Positions 17,937 through 27,886 are shown, counted from the stretch's first letter. The stretch is 29,874 nt of DNA from an uncultured Campylobacter sp. (GCF_938017615.1 NZ_CALIJA010000029.1:1-29874), one strand, 5' to 3'. A program made the numbers and translations. Notes: generated by a model from the sequence alone, not told the origin.

Positions 17937-19336
17937 ATTTGGCTCCTTAAATTTAGCCCTTTCAGCCACCCGTTTAAAATTTCAATCTGCGCCGCCACGC
18001 TCTCGTTCGCCGTACCTCCTTGCGACTTGCGCGCCTCCTTAGAAGCGTTTAGATCAAGAAATTTAACCGCACCCGCGCCCAAGCTTTCATCCACGCTTGC
18101 AAGCTGCTGCGCATTTAGCTCGCTCAAATCCAGGTCCAAATTTTCAGCATACGCCACGGCCTTGCCCGTGATAAAGTGCGCCCGGCGAAAGGGCACATTT
18201 TTCTCCCGCACGAGATAGTCCGCCAGATCGGTTGCAGTGAGGTGCCCGCGGCGCGTCATTGCGAGCATATTTTGCTCGTTAAATTTAGCCGTTTTTAACA
18301 TCTGTTTTAAAATTTCAAGGCTCGCAAGCGCAGTGGAAACGCTGTCAAAAACGCCCTCCTTGTCCTCTTGCATATCCTTGTTGTAAGCTAGCGGCAAGCC
18401 CTTCATCACCGTTAGCAGCGCGACGAGATTGCCGTTTACGCGCCCAGTTTTGCCGCGGATGAGTTCGGCGACGTCGGGGTTTTTCTTCTGCGGCATGATC
18501 GAGCTACCCGTGCTGTAGGCATCGCTGATCGTGACAAAGCCAAACTCCTGCGAGCTCCACAAGATAAGCTCCTCGCACAGGCGCGACGCATGCGTCATCA
18601 GCACGCTTACGTTAAACAAAATCTCCAGCGCGAAGTCGCGGTCGCTGACGCTGTCCATCGCGTTTGGCGTCACTCCCGCAAACCCCAGCTGCTGCGCGAC
18701 TAGCTCGCGATTTATCGGATGCGGCGTGCCGGCAAGCGCGGCGGAGCCTAGCGGGCAGAGGTTGTTTCGCTCGCGTGAGCTAGCAAAGCGCTCGTAGTCG
18801 CGGCGAAACATAAACGCGTAAGCTAGCAAATGATATGCAAGGCTCACGGGCTGAGCGTGCTGAAGGTGCGTGTAGCCGGGCATCAGCGTGTCTGCGTGCT
18901 TGCTAGCTATATCTCGCAGAGCCTCTACTAGCTCGCGGATTTTTTCGGCAACCTGAGCGCCGCTTTTAAGCACGTAGAGGCGAAAATCAAGCGCGACCTG
19001 ATCGTTTCTGCTGCGTGCGGTGTGCAGCCTGCCGCCAAGATCGCTTCCGATGAGCTCGCTTAGGCGCTTTTCGACCGCCATGTGGATGTCCTCGTCGGCG
19101 GTTTTAAACTCAAATTTACCGCTTTTTATCTCCTCAAACACGGCGTCAAGCCCCGCGATGATCTTTTCGCTCTCGTCAGGCTTTAAAATCCCGCAGGCGC
19201 CGAGCATCCGAGCGTGCGCCTTGCTGCCTGCGATATCCTCCTGCCAAAGCGCCCTATCAAAGCCGATCGAGGCGTTAAACTCCTCCAAAAGCGCCGAACT
19301 CGCCTCGCTAAAGCGCCCTTCCCACATTTTTTTCAC
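17933..19336 (-). CDS. argH: Argininosuccinate lyase
   Basis: It splits argininosuccinate into arginine and fumarate, the last step of arginine synthesis. The 467-residue length is normal. The fumarase/lyase signature [12 protein letters not shown] is at about residues 277-288 with the catalytic serine in the SSIMPQKK loop, and [16 protein letters not shown] (about 106-121) and TPGYTHLQ-like [12 protein letters not shown] (about 152-163) are present. The start is GTG at 19336, set by AAGGAG five bases upstream; the ATG three codons in is further from that site. The gene order argH-pckA-pycB of C. jejuni is broken here by other genes, including two plus-strand ones. Confidence 0.97.
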   Translation of the reverse strand: MKKMWEGRFSEASSALLEEFNASIGFDRALWQEDIAGSKAHARMLGACGILKPDESEKIIAGLDAVFEEIKSGKFEFKTADEDIHMAVEKRLSELIGSDLGGRLHTARSRNDQVALDFRLYVLKSGAQVAEKIRELVEALRDIASKHADTLMPGYTHLQHAQPVSLAYHLLAYAFMFRRDYERFASSRERNNLCPLGSAALAGTPHPINRELVAQQLGFAGVTPNAMDSVSDRDFALEILFNVSVLMTHASRLCEELILWSSQEFGFVTISDAYSTGSSIMPQKKNPDVAELIRGKTGRVNGNLVALLTVMKGLPLAYNKDMQEDKEGVFDSVSTALASLEILKQMLKTAKFNEQNMLAMTRRGHLTATDLADYLVREKNVPFRRAHFITGKAVAYAENLDLDLSELNAQQLASVDESLGAGAVKFLDLNASKEARKSQGGTANESVAAQIEILNGWLKGLNLRSQI

Positions 19337-19382
19337 GCTCGCTCCTTCGTTTAAATTTTCGGTGATTTTATAAAATTTAAGC

Positions 19383-19388
19383 TAAAAT
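19383..19388 (+). promoter_or_regulatory. Candidate -10 box for the S51 peptidase gene
   Basis: TAAAAT in AAGCTAAAATAGCGC lies 35 bases before the ATG, in the 71-base gap between divergent argH and the peptidase. The sequence context resembles the stronger TATAAT at pckA (AAGC before, AGCGC after). Confidence 0.45.
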
Positions 19389-19422
19389 AGCGCAAAATTT
19401 CGGCCTTTTGAGAGGAAAAACA

Positions 19423-20040
19423 ATGATAGAGATGTTTTTATGCTCCTATTTTGCGGGCGCGGCGACGCTTTTTGAGGATTTTGCCGGGCAAAATATCCGC
19501 GCTAAAGAGGTGCTTTTTATCCCGACCGCCGCAAACGTAGAGGAGTACCGAGACTACGTGGACGAGGCGAAAGAGGCGTTTGCCAAAATGGGCTTTACGC
19601 TTCAAATTTTAGACATTTCAAAAGCGAGCGAGGCCGAAGCGAAGGCAAAGATCAGCGCAGCGCAGGTGCTTTACGTAAGCGGCGGCAACACCTTTTATCT
19701 TTTGCGCGAGCTTAAAAAGAAAGGTCTAGCAACCCTCATCGCAGATCGCGTCCGAAGCGGCGAGCTCATCTACGTGGGCGAGTCGGCGGGCGCGATGATC
19801 GCCGCACCCAGCGTGGAGTACGCGGGCGTGATGGACGATGCGGGCGAGTACGGGGCCGCGGCGCAAATGGGGCTTGATCTGGTTAAATTTTACCCAGTGC
19901 CGCACTACGGCGAGGAGCCTTTCGTGCAAAGCGCGGCTAAAATTTTAAAAGCTTACGGCGGCAAGTTAAAATTAGTGCCGATAAATAATGCCGAAGCGAT
20001 CGCGGTGCACGGGGATAAATTTGAAATTTTGAGGCGGTAA
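19423..20040 (+). CDS. Peptidase E-like serine hydrolase (S51 family)
   Basis: A 205-residue cytoplasmic protein of the class I glutaminase-like fold. The nucleophile elbow is VGESAGAM with Ser121, and VSGGNTFYLL (about 85-94) and VPHYGE with His161 match the S51 peptidase E family, which cleaves Asp-X dipeptides. I start at the ATG 19423, eight bases after AGAGGAAA; a TTG at 19408 overlaps that site. It stands alone, divergent from argH. Aspartate release would fit an amino-acid-using organism that also has a periplasmic asparaginase, but the specificity is inferred. Confidence 0.88.
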   Translation: MIEMFLCSYFAGAATLFEDFAGQNIRAKEVLFIPTAANVEEYRDYVDEAKEAFAKMGFTLQILDISKASEAEAKAKISAAQVLYVSGGNTFYLLRELKKKGLATLIADRVRSGELIYVGESAGAMIAAPSVEYAGVMDDAGEYGAAAQMGLDLVKFYPVPHYGEEPFVQSAAKILKAYGGKLKLVPINNAEAIAVHGDKFEILRR

Positions 20041-20250
20041 ATTTAAACGCACAGCGTTCTAAAAGCGCGTTAAATTTAGAAAAACGGTATCTGAAATTTT
20101 ACGCGCTAAAGCCTACGTAAAATTTTAAAATTTAAAACGGCGATGTCTGAAAAACGAGCCGAAAATGCTGCGGCAGCGAGCTCAATTTAACCGCCGCGAG
20201 CGCCAAATTTAAAAGCAAAAGCGAGCAAATTTTAAGCTTAAGGAGCGTTT

Positions 20251-20805
20251 ATGGATTATTTCAAGCCATTTTTTGTAAAGATCGCAGACCGCGCCAGAGA
20301 TGACGATCATACGAGCGCGCATGATCAGATCATCGCGCCGCTACTGCAAAATGCGCTCGCCGCCTACGTCTATAACGGGCGCAAAGATAGCATCGTGGGG
20401 GCATTCGGTAGCGTGGAGCACCCGCTAAACTTGAGCGAGTTTAGTTTCCTCGTGCGCGAGCGGGGCAAATTTCGCTTCGATCTTTCGCGCGAATGCGTAA
20501 ACGGCGCCGAGATTTTTTGGAACGCTTGCAGTTTTAGGCGCGGCTCGGTTATTATTTTGCTCGAGGGAGAGTTTGATCCGGCGCCTATTTTGCGCCGCTG
20601 CGCCGAGATAAGCATAGACGAGACGCCCAATATGGGCAACAGCCCCGCGGCGACCAAGCTTGCTAAGCGCGCGATGAGCGAGGGACAGATCGCCGTGCTT
20701 TTTAGTGCTTCGAATGGGATAGAGTGGATGGATATCTACGCTCCTGAGGCGGTGCAGGCTAAAATTTTAAAACTTGCGGATGAGATAAACGGGGATGAAA
20801 TTTAA
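20251..20805 (+). CDS. Unknown soluble protein
   Basis: I do not recognise this 184-residue protein. AAGGAGCGTTT before the ATG and consistent codon use support translation. It has no signal peptide or membrane helix. A mixed alpha/beta make-up is likely: an N-terminal helical part (FVKIADRARDDDHTSAHDQI), a central strand-rich part (SVIILLEGEFDP), and a C-terminal part (AVLFSASNGIEWMDIYAPEA). It follows the peptidase gene after 210 bases of AAATTT-rich DNA and is convergent with the CAP-domain lipoprotein gene. No function is suggested. Confidence 0.7.
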   Translation: MDYFKPFFVKIADRARDDDHTSAHDQIIAPLLQNALAAYVYNGRKDSIVGAFGSVEHPLNLSEFSFLVRERGKFRFDLSRECVNGAEIFWNACSFRRGSVIILLEGEFDPAPILRRCAEISIDETPNMGNSPAATKLAKRAMSEGQIAVLFSASNGIEWMDIYAPEAVQAKILKLADEINGDEI

Positions 20806-20885
20806 AAGCCGAGCTCTACATTAAATTTTACGCTAAACAGGCATTATGCGCCCCTGTGCGCGCAGACAAAAGTAGAGGTTGCGAA

Positions 20886-20902
20886 ATAGGCCTCGTGCCT
20901 AT
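20886..20902 (-). terminator. Weak terminator-like hairpin after the CAP lipoprotein gene
   Basis: ATAGGC and GCCTAT (six-base arms, five-base loop) include the stop codon of the minus-strand gene and are followed by only three T. It may end the pckA-CAP transcript, but the T run is short. Confidence 0.3.
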
Positions 20903-22251
20903 CGCCCTCTGCGCCTTGCCAAAAGATAAAACAAAATGATCGCCGCTAAAATCGCCGCGATTGCGGCGTAAATTTTACCTATGCCGCCGTAGCTTTTGGA
21001 GCTGTCGCTTAGATACAGATTTATTATCGCACCGTTGTCTGTCGAAATTTCAAGCTTTGCGCCCTTTGCACCGTTTAGCTTTACGCGCAGCATATTTGCC
21101 GCGGGGCTTGAAATTTCGGGCTTATCCATAAAAGAGTAGCTGGTTTTGTAGCTTTTCATCAAATCGTTGCAGTCTTTGGGGGCTACGAATATATCGTAAA
21201 ACGCGCCGTTTTTCACGCTCAGATTTTCTCCGCCTTGCACGACGAAGTATCTAAATTTGGGTGCCTGCGTGATGAACTCCCACCGTAGCGTCTTTTGCTT
21301 ACCGCCCTGCTCGTAATTAAACTCCGCGCCGTATTTGGTGTCAAATTTAAAAACCTCTCTGCTGAAAAGCACGAACTGCCTATCGCTTAAAATAGCGTTA
21401 GGATCGGAGTTTTTGTCTAAAATTTTGACGTTTTGAAGCTCCCTGCCGCCTTCGTAAATTTTAAAACTTTTCATCGCTACGGGCGGCCCCTCGGCATTAA
21501 ATTCCACGCTTACGGGATTTGCGGTGATTTTGCACTCGGGCATGGGATCTGGAATTTCATTGCTGAAAAACGCAAGCGCGGGCTCGTCGTTCGGGTAATA
21601 TACGTAAGCTCGCGAGTTCAGCGCAGTGGCGCTTTTGAACTTATCCTCTCTCATGCGTAGCGTTTCGTTTTTACACATCCCAAGTAGAAATTTGCCGCTT
21701 CCTTCGTCGTTTAAATTCCGCGAGCAAAAGGCGTTGAGGCGCGAATTTCCCATCTCAAAAACGTAACTACTTTTTTTGCCGTGCTCAAAATAGCCGATGC
21801 CGATCTCATCCGAGGCGAAATCCAAAAATGCAAATCTATGGTAAATCGCGCTTAAAAGCCCGTCGATCGCGCTTTTAAGATCGCTTGAGTTATAGGATAA
21901 ATTTTCCCGTACTGCGGCATTATAGCCTGCATAAAAAGCGCGCTTTGACGGATTTTCGCCCGTAAAATTCGGCTTGCCCGGGCTCTCGTCGTGCGACATC
22001 GCCTCGTTTGCGACGACATATTTTGCGTGATTAAGCGCGGAGATATTTAAAATTTCATTCTGCGAAAGCTGATTTAGCCCCGATTTTGCGCGCACATTGT
22101 TAATGTAGCTTAGCGGATCGTCGTAAAAGGAAAAGCCGCTCATCGCAACGAGCGGCTGTTTTAAATTTGAGGGGGTGTTTTCGCATGCGGCAAAAAGCGC
22201 GCAGATCGCCCCAAGACCCAGGAGCCTAAGCCGTAGGGCCCGCTTTGGCAA
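20899..22251 (-). CDS. CAP/SCP-domain lipoprotein with C-terminal membrane anchor
   Basis: The 450-residue protein starts with a lipoprotein signal (positively charged start, hydrophobic core, LFAAC with Cys23). Residues about 45-195 form a CAP (SCP/PR1-like) domain: [29 protein letters not shown], and VRENLSYN in the usual order. A beta-rich part of about 230 residues follows, then a C-terminal helix (about 426-445) and RRRGR, so both ends may be anchored. The start is TTG at 22251, 26 bases inside pckA, with GAGGGGG seven bases upstream; no ATG is available before the signal peptide. CAP proteins act outside the cytoplasm; bacterial roles are poorly known. Cotranscription with pckA is likely. 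Confidence 0.8.
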   Translation of the reverse strand: MPKRALRLRLLGLGAICALFAACENTPSNLKQPLVAMSGFSFYDDPLSYINNVRAKSGLNQLSQNEILNISALNHAKYVVANEAMSHDESPGKPNFTGENPSKRAFYAGYNAAVRENLSYNSSDLKSAIDGLLSAIYHRFAFLDFASDEIGIGYFEHGKKSSYVFEMGNSRLNAFCSRNLNDEGSGKFLLGMCKNETLRMREDKFKSATALNSRAYVYYPNDEPALAFFSNEIPDPMPECKITANPVSVEFNAEGPPVAMKSFKIYEGGRELQNVKILDKNSDPNAILSDRQFVLFSREVFKFDTKYGAEFNYEQGGKQKTLRWEFITQAPKFRYFVVQGGENLSVKNGAFYDIFVAPKDCNDLMKSYKTSYSFMDKPEISSPAANMLRVKLNGAKGAKLEISTDNGAIINLYLSDSSKSYGGIGKIYAAIAAILAAIILFYLLARRRGR

Positions 22252-23809
22252 ACTCGACCCCCTCTTTTACGTCCTCGTAGCGTTTGAAATTCTCTTCAAA
22301 CATCTTTGCAAGCTTATCGCGCGTGATCTTATATTCCGCCGGGTGCGTCCATGTATTGATCGGATTTAGCAGCTTCGTCTCGACGCCTGCGAGTTCTTTT
22401 GGGATCGCTAGGTTAAAAATACCAAAATTTTCAAATTCGCACTTTTTGATGCTACCGTCAAGGATCGCGTTTATGCATGCGCGAGTGGCTTTGATGCTCA
22501 TTCGCTTGCCCACGCCGTACGCGCCGCCGCTCCAGCCCGTATTTACGAGATAGACGCTGACGTTGTGCTTGTCGATCTTTTCGCCTAGAAGCTTAGCGTA
22601 AACGGTCGGGTGCAGCGGCATAAACGGCTCGCCAAAGCACGCGCTAAATGTCGCCACCGGCTCGGTGATGCCGCGCTCGGTGCCCGCGACTTTTGCCGTA
22701 TAGCCGCTTAGGAAATAATACATCGCCTGCTCTTTAGTAAGCTTTGCGACCGGCGGCAAAACGCCGAATGCGTCGGCGGTCAGGAAGATTATGTTTTTCG
22801 GATGGCCGCCCGCAGAGCTTGGCTCGTAGCCCTCGATATGATAGATCGGGTAGCTGACGCGAGTGTTTTCGGTCTTACTGCCGTCTTTGTAGTCCACGAC
22901 GCCCACCTCGTTGGCGACCACGTTTTCAAGCAACGCGTCGCGTTTGATCGCGGCGTAAATTTCAGGTTCGCTGCTTGGGTCTAAATTTATGCACTTCGCG
23001 TAGCAGCCGCCCTCGAAGTTAAATATCCCTTCATCGTCCCAGCCGTGCTCATCATCGCCTATCAGCTTGCGATTAGGATCTGTAGAAAGTGTCGTTTTTC
23101 CCGTACCGCTTAGGCCGAAAAATAGCGCCGTGTCGCCCTGCTTGCCCACGTTTGCCGAGCAGTGCATCGACATCTTGCCCGCAAGCGGGAGCCAGTAGTT
23201 CATCATCGAAAAAATTCCCTTTTTCATCTCGCCGCCGTACCACGTGCCGCCGATAACCGCGACATTTTCCTCGACGTTAAAGATAACGAAAACGTCGGAA
23301 TGCAGCCCGTCGCTCGCGTAATCTTCGTTTTTGCATTTGCACGCGTTGTAAACGACAAAATCAGGATGAAATTCCGCTAGCTCGCTCTTGCTTGGGCGGA
23401 TGAACATATTTTTTACGAAATGCGCCTGCCACGCGACTTCGGTTACGAAGCGCACGTTTTTACGGCTGGATTTGCTCGCGCCGCAATAGGCGTCTTGGAT
23501 AAAGATTTCCTTGCCGCTTAGCTGAGCTTTAGCTTTGGCTAAAAGCTTATCGAAAAGCTCTTTTGAGATAGGCTGATTTATCTTGCCCCAGGCGATGTAT
23601 TTTTGGCTCGGGTCTTGTTTTACGAAGTACTTGTCCTTGGGGCTGCGACCCGTAAAGATGCCCGTATCGACCATAAAGGTGCCGTTGCTTGATACGTGCC
23701 CCTCGCCTCTTGCCTTTTCAAGCTCAAAAAGCTCGTCGTAGCTTAGGTTGTGATTGATTTTTTTGATATTTTTAAGACCTAGTTTATCCAGATCGTTCGG
23801 AGTTGTCAT
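22226..23809 (-). CDS. pckA: Phosphoenolpyruvate carboxykinase (ATP)
   Basis: It converts oxaloacetate and ATP to PEP and CO2, the entry to gluconeogenesis. The 527-residue length is typical of the ATP type. TGRSPKDK (about 53-60) carries the substrate arginine, and the P-loop GLSGTGKTT (232-240) and LIGDDEHGW (249-257) with the metal-binding Asp/His are intact. The ATG at 23809 has AAAGGA nearby, and a perfect -10 lies about 45 bases upstream. It follows pycB (131 bases) and precedes an overlapping lipoprotein gene. With PycB it forms the pyruvate-to-PEP route, as in C. jejuni, where the two genes are adjacent. Confidence 0.98.
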   Translation of the reverse strand: MTTPNDLDKLGLKNIKKINHNLSYDELFELEKARGEGHVSSNGTFMVDTGIFTGRSPKDKYFVKQDPSQKYIAWGKINQPISKELFDKLLAKAKAQLSGKEIFIQDAYCGASKSSRKNVRFVTEVAWQAHFVKNMFIRPSKSELAEFHPDFVVYNACKCKNEDYASDGLHSDVFVIFNVEENVAVIGGTWYGGEMKKGIFSMMNYWLPLAGKMSMHCSANVGKQGDTALFFGLSGTGKTTLSTDPNRKLIGDDEHGWDDEGIFNFEGGCYAKCINLDPSSEPEIYAAIKRDALLENVVANEVGVVDYKDGSKTENTRVSYPIYHIEGYEPSSAGGHPKNIIFLTADAFGVLPPVAKLTKEQAMYYFLSGYTAKVAGTERGITEPVATFSACFGEPFMPLHPTVYAKLLGEKIDKHNVSVYLVNTGWSGGAYGVGKRMSIKATRACINAILDGSIKKCEFENFGIFNLAIPKELAGVETKLLNPINTWTHPAEYKITRDKLAKMFEENFKRYEDVKEGVEFAKAGPTA

Positions 23810-23851
23810 TTTGCGTCCTTTTTAAATTAAATTTTGATAAAAGATTGCGCT

Positions 23852-23857
23852 ATTATA
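23852..23857 (-). promoter_or_regulatory. -10 box of the pckA promoter
   Basis: A perfect TATAAT on the minus strand, 43 bases before the pckA ATG and downstream of the pycB terminator-like hairpin. It gives pckA its own transcription, separate from pycB. Confidence 0.7.
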
Positions 23858-23905
23858 GCTTAAAATTTAGGTGAGCTCGCTTAAGCACCGAGGATTGTCG
23901 CCATG

Positions 23906-23934
23906 AAATTTAGGCGGGAGCGCCGCCTAAATTT
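23906..23934 (-). terminator. Inverted repeat after pycB, likely terminator
   Basis: AAATTTAGGCGG (23906-23917) and its exact complement (23923-23934) flank a five-base loop, just after the pycB stop. Twelve perfect pairs with GC at the tip and AT at the base form a strong hairpin that could work on both strands. The downstream T run on the minus strand is only the AAATTT base of the stem. Confidence 0.6.
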
Positions 23935-23940
23935 TAGAGC

Positions 23941-25779
23941 TTATCTTAAAATCGCGAGCACCTGATCGGCATCGACCGTATCGCCTTGAGCGATCAAAAT
24001 TTTATCGATTATGCCGTCACGTGGGCTTTCGATATTTATCTCCATCTTCATCGCTTCAAGAACGATGACATTCTGCCCCGCCTTAACAGCGTCGCCTTCC
24101 TTTATTAAAATTTTAAATACGTTGCTAGGAAGCGTCGCTTTTATATCGTTATCGTCCGTACCACTTCGCGCGTCAGCAGTGGGCTGCTCGCCGGCGGAGC
24201 CTTGCGGCTGCGGCTTTGCGGGCGCTGAGGTATCGAAGCTGACGTCGTATCGATCGCCGTTTACGAGCACGTTTTGCCCGGCGAATTCTACGCTGTAAAT
24301 TTTGCCGTTAATCTTAACGTCAAATTTGCCATTTTTAGAAATACCGCTTTGATGGCTTGCGGCAGGTGCTACGTCCTCTTTTTTGCGGATCATCACCTTG
24401 CCCTCGCCTTTTAAAAACGCGATGCCCTTTTCTTTGCACGCAAGCGCGATAAATACGTTCTCCTCACTAGGCTCGATGCCCTGTTCGCGTAGAATCTTCT
24501 GCGCATACGCGACGCTCTTGCTCTCGTCGGCATCGGCGATATCTACGGCGTGTTTGGTCGTAGGCTGTAGTCCCAGCTGCTCCGCCGCCATCTTAATCAC
24601 GCCTTCGTCGGGTTTAACGGGCGTTTTGCCGAAATAGCCTAGCACCATCTTGCCGTAGCCCTCGGCGATCTTTTTCCACGGACCGAACATTACGTTGTTA
24701 AACGCCTGCTGGAAATAAAACTGGCTAACCGGCGTCACGCTCGTACCGAAACCGCCCTTTTCGACGACCTCGCGCATAGCCTTGATGACGGCTGGGAATT
24801 TGTCTAAAATTTTATTATCGCGCATCATCTGAGTGTTTGCTGTAAGCGCGCCTCCCGGCATCGGCGAAAACGGAATGAGCGGGCTTACCTGCGTAGCCTC
24901 GGGCGGCATAAAATAATCCTTCAAGCACTCGCCCAAAACCTCTTCGTATTTTAAAATTTTCTCTGCGTCTAGCCCCAGATCGAAATTCTGCCCCTTCGTC
25001 GCGTGCAGTAGCGTGAGGATGTCCGGCTGGCTCGTGCCGCCGCTTACGGGATGCGCGGCAAGGTCGATGCCGTCCACGCCCGCAACGAGCGCAGCCTGAT
25101 AGCATGCGACGCTAACTCCCGCCGTCTCGTGTGTGTGCAAGCGGATATGCACCCCGTCGCCTAAAATTTTACGCGCGCGCTTGATCGTCTCATAGACCTT
25201 CTGCGGGCTGCTGGTACCGCTTGCGTCTTTGAAGCAGACGCTGTCGAACGGGATCTGCGCGTCTAAAATTTGACGCAAAATTCTCTCATAAAACGCCGCA
25301 TCGTGTGCGCCGCTACATCCCGGCGGCAGATCCATCATCGTAACCACGACTTCGTGTTTAAGGCCGTGACGATGTATGCACTCGCCACTAAATTTTAAAT
25401 TTTCCACATCGTTTAGCGCGTCGAAATTTCTAATCGTCGTCGTGCCATGTTTGGCAAAAAGCTTGGCGTGCAGATCGATGATCTCGCGGCTGCCGGTATC
25501 AAGCGTGACGGTATTTACGCCGCGGCTAAGGGTCTGCAGGTTCGCCTCAGGTCCCACGATGCTTCTAAATTTATCCATCATCTCAAATGCATCTTCGTTT
25601 AGGTAAAAATACAGGCTCTGAAACCGCGCGCCGCCGCCGAACTCGAAGTGCGTGATGCCGGCGTCTTTGGCCGCGCTAACGGCGGGCAGGAAGTCCTCCA
25701 TCGCCACGCGCGCGCCGAAAACCGACTGAAATCCGTCGCGAAAGGTCGTATCCATAACGTCGATAAGCTTTTTAGCCAT
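23941..25779 (-). CDS. pycB: Pyruvate carboxylase subunit B (oxaloacetate decarboxylase alpha-like)
   Basis: PycB carries the carboxyltransferase and biotin parts of two-subunit pyruvate carboxylase, making oxaloacetate from pyruvate. Of the 612 residues, about 1-300 form the HMGL-like TIM barrel with DTTFRDG (Asp10) and HTHETAG (metal His), about 300-460 the conserved carboxylase region, then a Pro/Ala/Gln linker (about 515-545) and a biotinyl domain with VLEAMKMEIN (Lys578). The same layout is seen in OadA of sodium-pumping decarboxylases, but oadB/oadG are absent and pckA adjoins, favouring PycB. The partner PycA is not in the window. The ATG at 25779 follows TAGGAGC. The TRAP permease ends 41 bases upstream. 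Confidence 0.93.
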   Translation of the reverse strand: MAKKLIDVMDTTFRDGFQSVFGARVAMEDFLPAVSAAKDAGITHFEFGGGARFQSLYFYLNEDAFEMMDKFRSIVGPEANLQTLSRGVNTVTLDTGSREIIDLHAKLFAKHGTTTIRNFDALNDVENLKFSGECIHRHGLKHEVVVTMMDLPPGCSGAHDAAFYERILRQILDAQIPFDSVCFKDASGTSSPQKVYETIKRARKILGDGVHIRLHTHETAGVSVACYQAALVAGVDGIDLAAHPVSGGTSQPDILTLLHATKGQNFDLGLDAEKILKYEEVLGECLKDYFMPPEATQVSPLIPFSPMPGGALTANTQMMRDNKILDKFPAVIKAMREVVEKGGFGTSVTPVSQFYFQQAFNNVMFGPWKKIAEGYGKMVLGYFGKTPVKPDEGVIKMAAEQLGLQPTTKHAVDIADADESKSVAYAQKILREQGIEPSEENVFIALACKEKGIAFLKGEGKVMIRKKEDVAPAASHQSGISKNGKFDVKINGKIYSVEFAGQNVLVNGDRYDVSFDTSAPAKPQPQGSAGEQPTADARSGTDDNDIKATLPSNVFKILIKEGDAVKAGQNVIVLEAMKMEINIESPRDGIIDKILIAQGDTVDADQVLAILR

Positions 25780-25820
25780 TTTTAGCTCCTAGGTTAAATT
25801 TAGCGTGAATTTTAATATTT

Positions 25821-27182
25821 CTAGCCTAAAAAAGCTTTTAAACCAAAAACCCCCGGAAAGATTGCGAGCGTTAATAGCACTAGAATTTGCAATAAAATAA
25901 AAGGCAGTACGCCCTTGTAAATATCCGTGGTATGGATTTGCGGAGGCGTTACACCCTTTAAGAAAAATATCGAAAATCCAAACGGCGGCGTCATAAACGA
26001 CGTTTGTAAATTTACAGCGATTAAGATCGCAAACCACACAGGATTGATATGCAAAGACTCTACTATCGGCAAAAGTATTGGCAAAATGATATATGAAATT
26101 TCGACATAATCGAGAAAAAACCCAAGTACTATGATAACTACCATCGTAAGCGCGATAAATCCCCATGCTTGACCGGGCAGATTCTCCATAAAATTTTTTA
26201 CGACCTCATCTCCGCCCGTGTAAGAAAAAATCATCGAAAATGCCGTGGCGCCCATCAAAATCATAAAAACCATGCCCGAAATTTTAGCGGTATTTTTTAG
26301 CGCGTCATAGATCAGCCTAAACGAAAACGTGCGGTACAAAACAGCTAGCGCTATCGCGCCCAAGCAGCCTACCGACGAGCTCTCCGTAGGCGTAGCGATG
26401 CCCGCAAAAATAGATCCCAAGACTAGCAAAATCAGCACAAGCACCGGCACGACGTTTTTAAGCGCGATAAAAATTTGCTTTGATTTGCTAAGTCCCTCTA
26501 GCGGCGGAACAGGCGGCGCATAATCTTTGCAAATATATGAAATAATCGCAATATAAATCACGTAAAAACCCACTAGCACGAGCCCAGGAATAACTGCTGC
26601 AGAGAAAAGATCGCCTACAGAAACCGAAAGTATATCGCCTAAAATAATCAGCACGATCGAGGGCGGGATAATCTGCCCAAGCGTGCCTGCGGCAGCGATG
26701 GTGCCGGTAGCTAGGGGCTTATCGTAGCCGTATTTCATCATCACGGGCAGGCTGATGACGCCCATAGCGATGACAGTCGCACCCACGATGCCCGTCGTAG
26801 CCGCAAGTAACGCGCCTACCAAAACAGTGCTGATCGCCACGCCGCCTCGTACGCCGCCGAATAAAAATGCCATCGACTCTAATAAACGCTCCGCAAGGCG
26901 AGTCTTTTGCAAAATCATACCCATCAAAATAAAAAGCGGCACCGAAATTAGCAGCTGATTTTCCATAATCGAGTAAATTCTATTAGGCATCAGTGAAAAA
27001 AACTGCCTACTCATATCCTCGAAAGCTTCGGTTAAAATTTCAAAGCCTTGCGCATAATCCCATGCCTCACTAAGTCCGTAGATAAAGCCAAAAATCACCG
27101 CCACGGCGCCGAACGTAAACGCAACGGGAAAACCGAGTAGCAGCATAAAAAGTGCCGCCGCAAACATCACTATGCCTATCAT
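25821..27182 (-). CDS. TRAP transporter large permease (DctM family)
   Basis: This is the main membrane component of a sodium-driven TRAP importer for organic acids. The 453 residues contain about 12 membrane segments. LLISVPLFILMGMIL, GGVAISTVLVGALLAATTGI, AAAGTLGQIIPPSIVLIILG and LQTSFMTPPFGFSIFFLKGV are DctM hallmarks. I start at ATG 27182 with AAGGTGG upstream; a TTG 14 codons earlier adds a non-hydrophobic leader. The FFSLMPNRIYSIMENQ segment looks like the subgroup containing the oxo-acid transporter TakM, but this is from memory. Its partner is the small permease upstream; no binding protein gene is nearby. pycB follows at 41 bases. Confidence 0.93.
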   Translation of the reverse strand: MIGIVMFAAALFMLLLGFPVAFTFGAVAVIFGFIYGLSEAWDYAQGFEILTEAFEDMSRQFFSLMPNRIYSIMENQLLISVPLFILMGMILQKTRLAERLLESMAFLFGGVRGGVAISTVLVGALLAATTGIVGATVIAMGVISLPVMMKYGYDKPLATGTIAAAGTLGQIIPPSIVLIILGDILSVSVGDLFSAAVIPGLVLVGFYVIYIAIISYICKDYAPPVPPLEGLSKSKQIFIALKNVVPVLVLILLVLGSIFAGIATPTESSSVGCLGAIALAVLYRTFSFRLIYDALKNTAKISGMVFMILMGATAFSMIFSYTGGDEVVKNFMENLPGQAWGFIALTMVVIIVLGFFLDYVEISYIILPILLPIVESLHINPVWFAILIAVNLQTSFMTPPFGFSIFFLKGVTPPQIHTTDIYKGVLPFILLQILVLLTLAIFPGVFGLKAFLG

Positions 27183-27275
27183 AGCTCGCCACCTTTTATC
27201 TTGCCATGGCAAAATTCCGCCCAAGAACGAAAAGCGTAAAATTTATAGAATTTTAAATTTAAGCTCATTCTGCCC

Positions 27276-27845
27276 TCACACACTCTGTGCGCCCGAAGAA
27301 TTCCCACTAAGAAATTCCGAGCCTTTGTTTTCCCTAACATCAAGCAAGGCATTAATATTTTTAGTCAAAAATCCAAATGCGTAGATAAATAAAAACGCAT
27401 AGCTAAGCGTGATTGCGGACTTGATGATCCAAAGATGCTGCATGCCGCCGGGATTGGCGCTGACCTCATGGCTCGTATAAGCCTCGCTCACGTAATCGAT
27501 CGAAAAAAATGCCACGAGCGCCACGAATGGCAAAATGAAAAATATCGTGCCTAAGATATTTATGAGCGCTTTTGCAGTGGGACTAAATTTTTCGTAAAAA
27601 ATATCCACGCGAACGTGGGCGTTTTCTTTAAGCGCATAGGTCACACCGAATAAAAACATCGCCGAATATAGCCACCACGTAAGTTCTTGCATAGCGACGG
27701 AATTTGCGGCTGGAAAAAGATAACGCGCCACAACATTGTAAAAAACAACTATAACTAAAAGCGCCAAAAATACGATACTTAATACGCCTAAGATATTTGC
27801 GAACGCATCAAAAGCTCTTTCTAATTTGCGTAAAAAACCCTTCAA
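27276..27845 (-). CDS. TRAP transporter small permease (DctQ family)
   Basis: A 189-residue protein with four membrane segments (about 18-40, 50-70, 90-115, 140-165). VVARYLF after the first helix and ELTWWLYSAMFLFGVTYALKENAHVRVDIFYE across the second are the usual DctQ pattern (stretch named here in parts: ELTWWLYSAMF and ENAHVRVDIFY). It pairs with the large permease 93 bases downstream. The start is TTG at 27845 with AAAGGG upstream. It heads the TRAP-pycB unit, divergent from the 27942 gene. Confidence 0.92.
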   Translation of the reverse strand: MKGFLRKLERAFDAFANILGVLSIVFLALLVIVVFYNVVARYLFPAANSVAMQELTWWLYSAMFLFGVTYALKENAHVRVDIFYEKFSPTAKALINILGTIFFILPFVALVAFFSIDYVSEAYTSHEVSANPGGMQHLWIIKSAITLSYAFLFIYAFGFLTKNINALLDVRENKGSEFLSGNSSGAQSV

Positions 27846-27886
27846 AATTTTACCCTTTGCTTGAAATTTTTGCTATAAAGGCTGGG

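Noticed and set aside
23941..25779. Oxaloacetate decarboxylase alpha subunit of a sodium pump
   Set aside because: No beta or gamma subunit genes are adjacent, and pckA next door fits pyruvate carboxylase, as in C. jejuni.
25789..26166. 125-codon minus-strand frame overlapping the end of the TRAP large permease
   Set aside because: It is a shifted frame of the DctM C-terminus and has no domain of its own.
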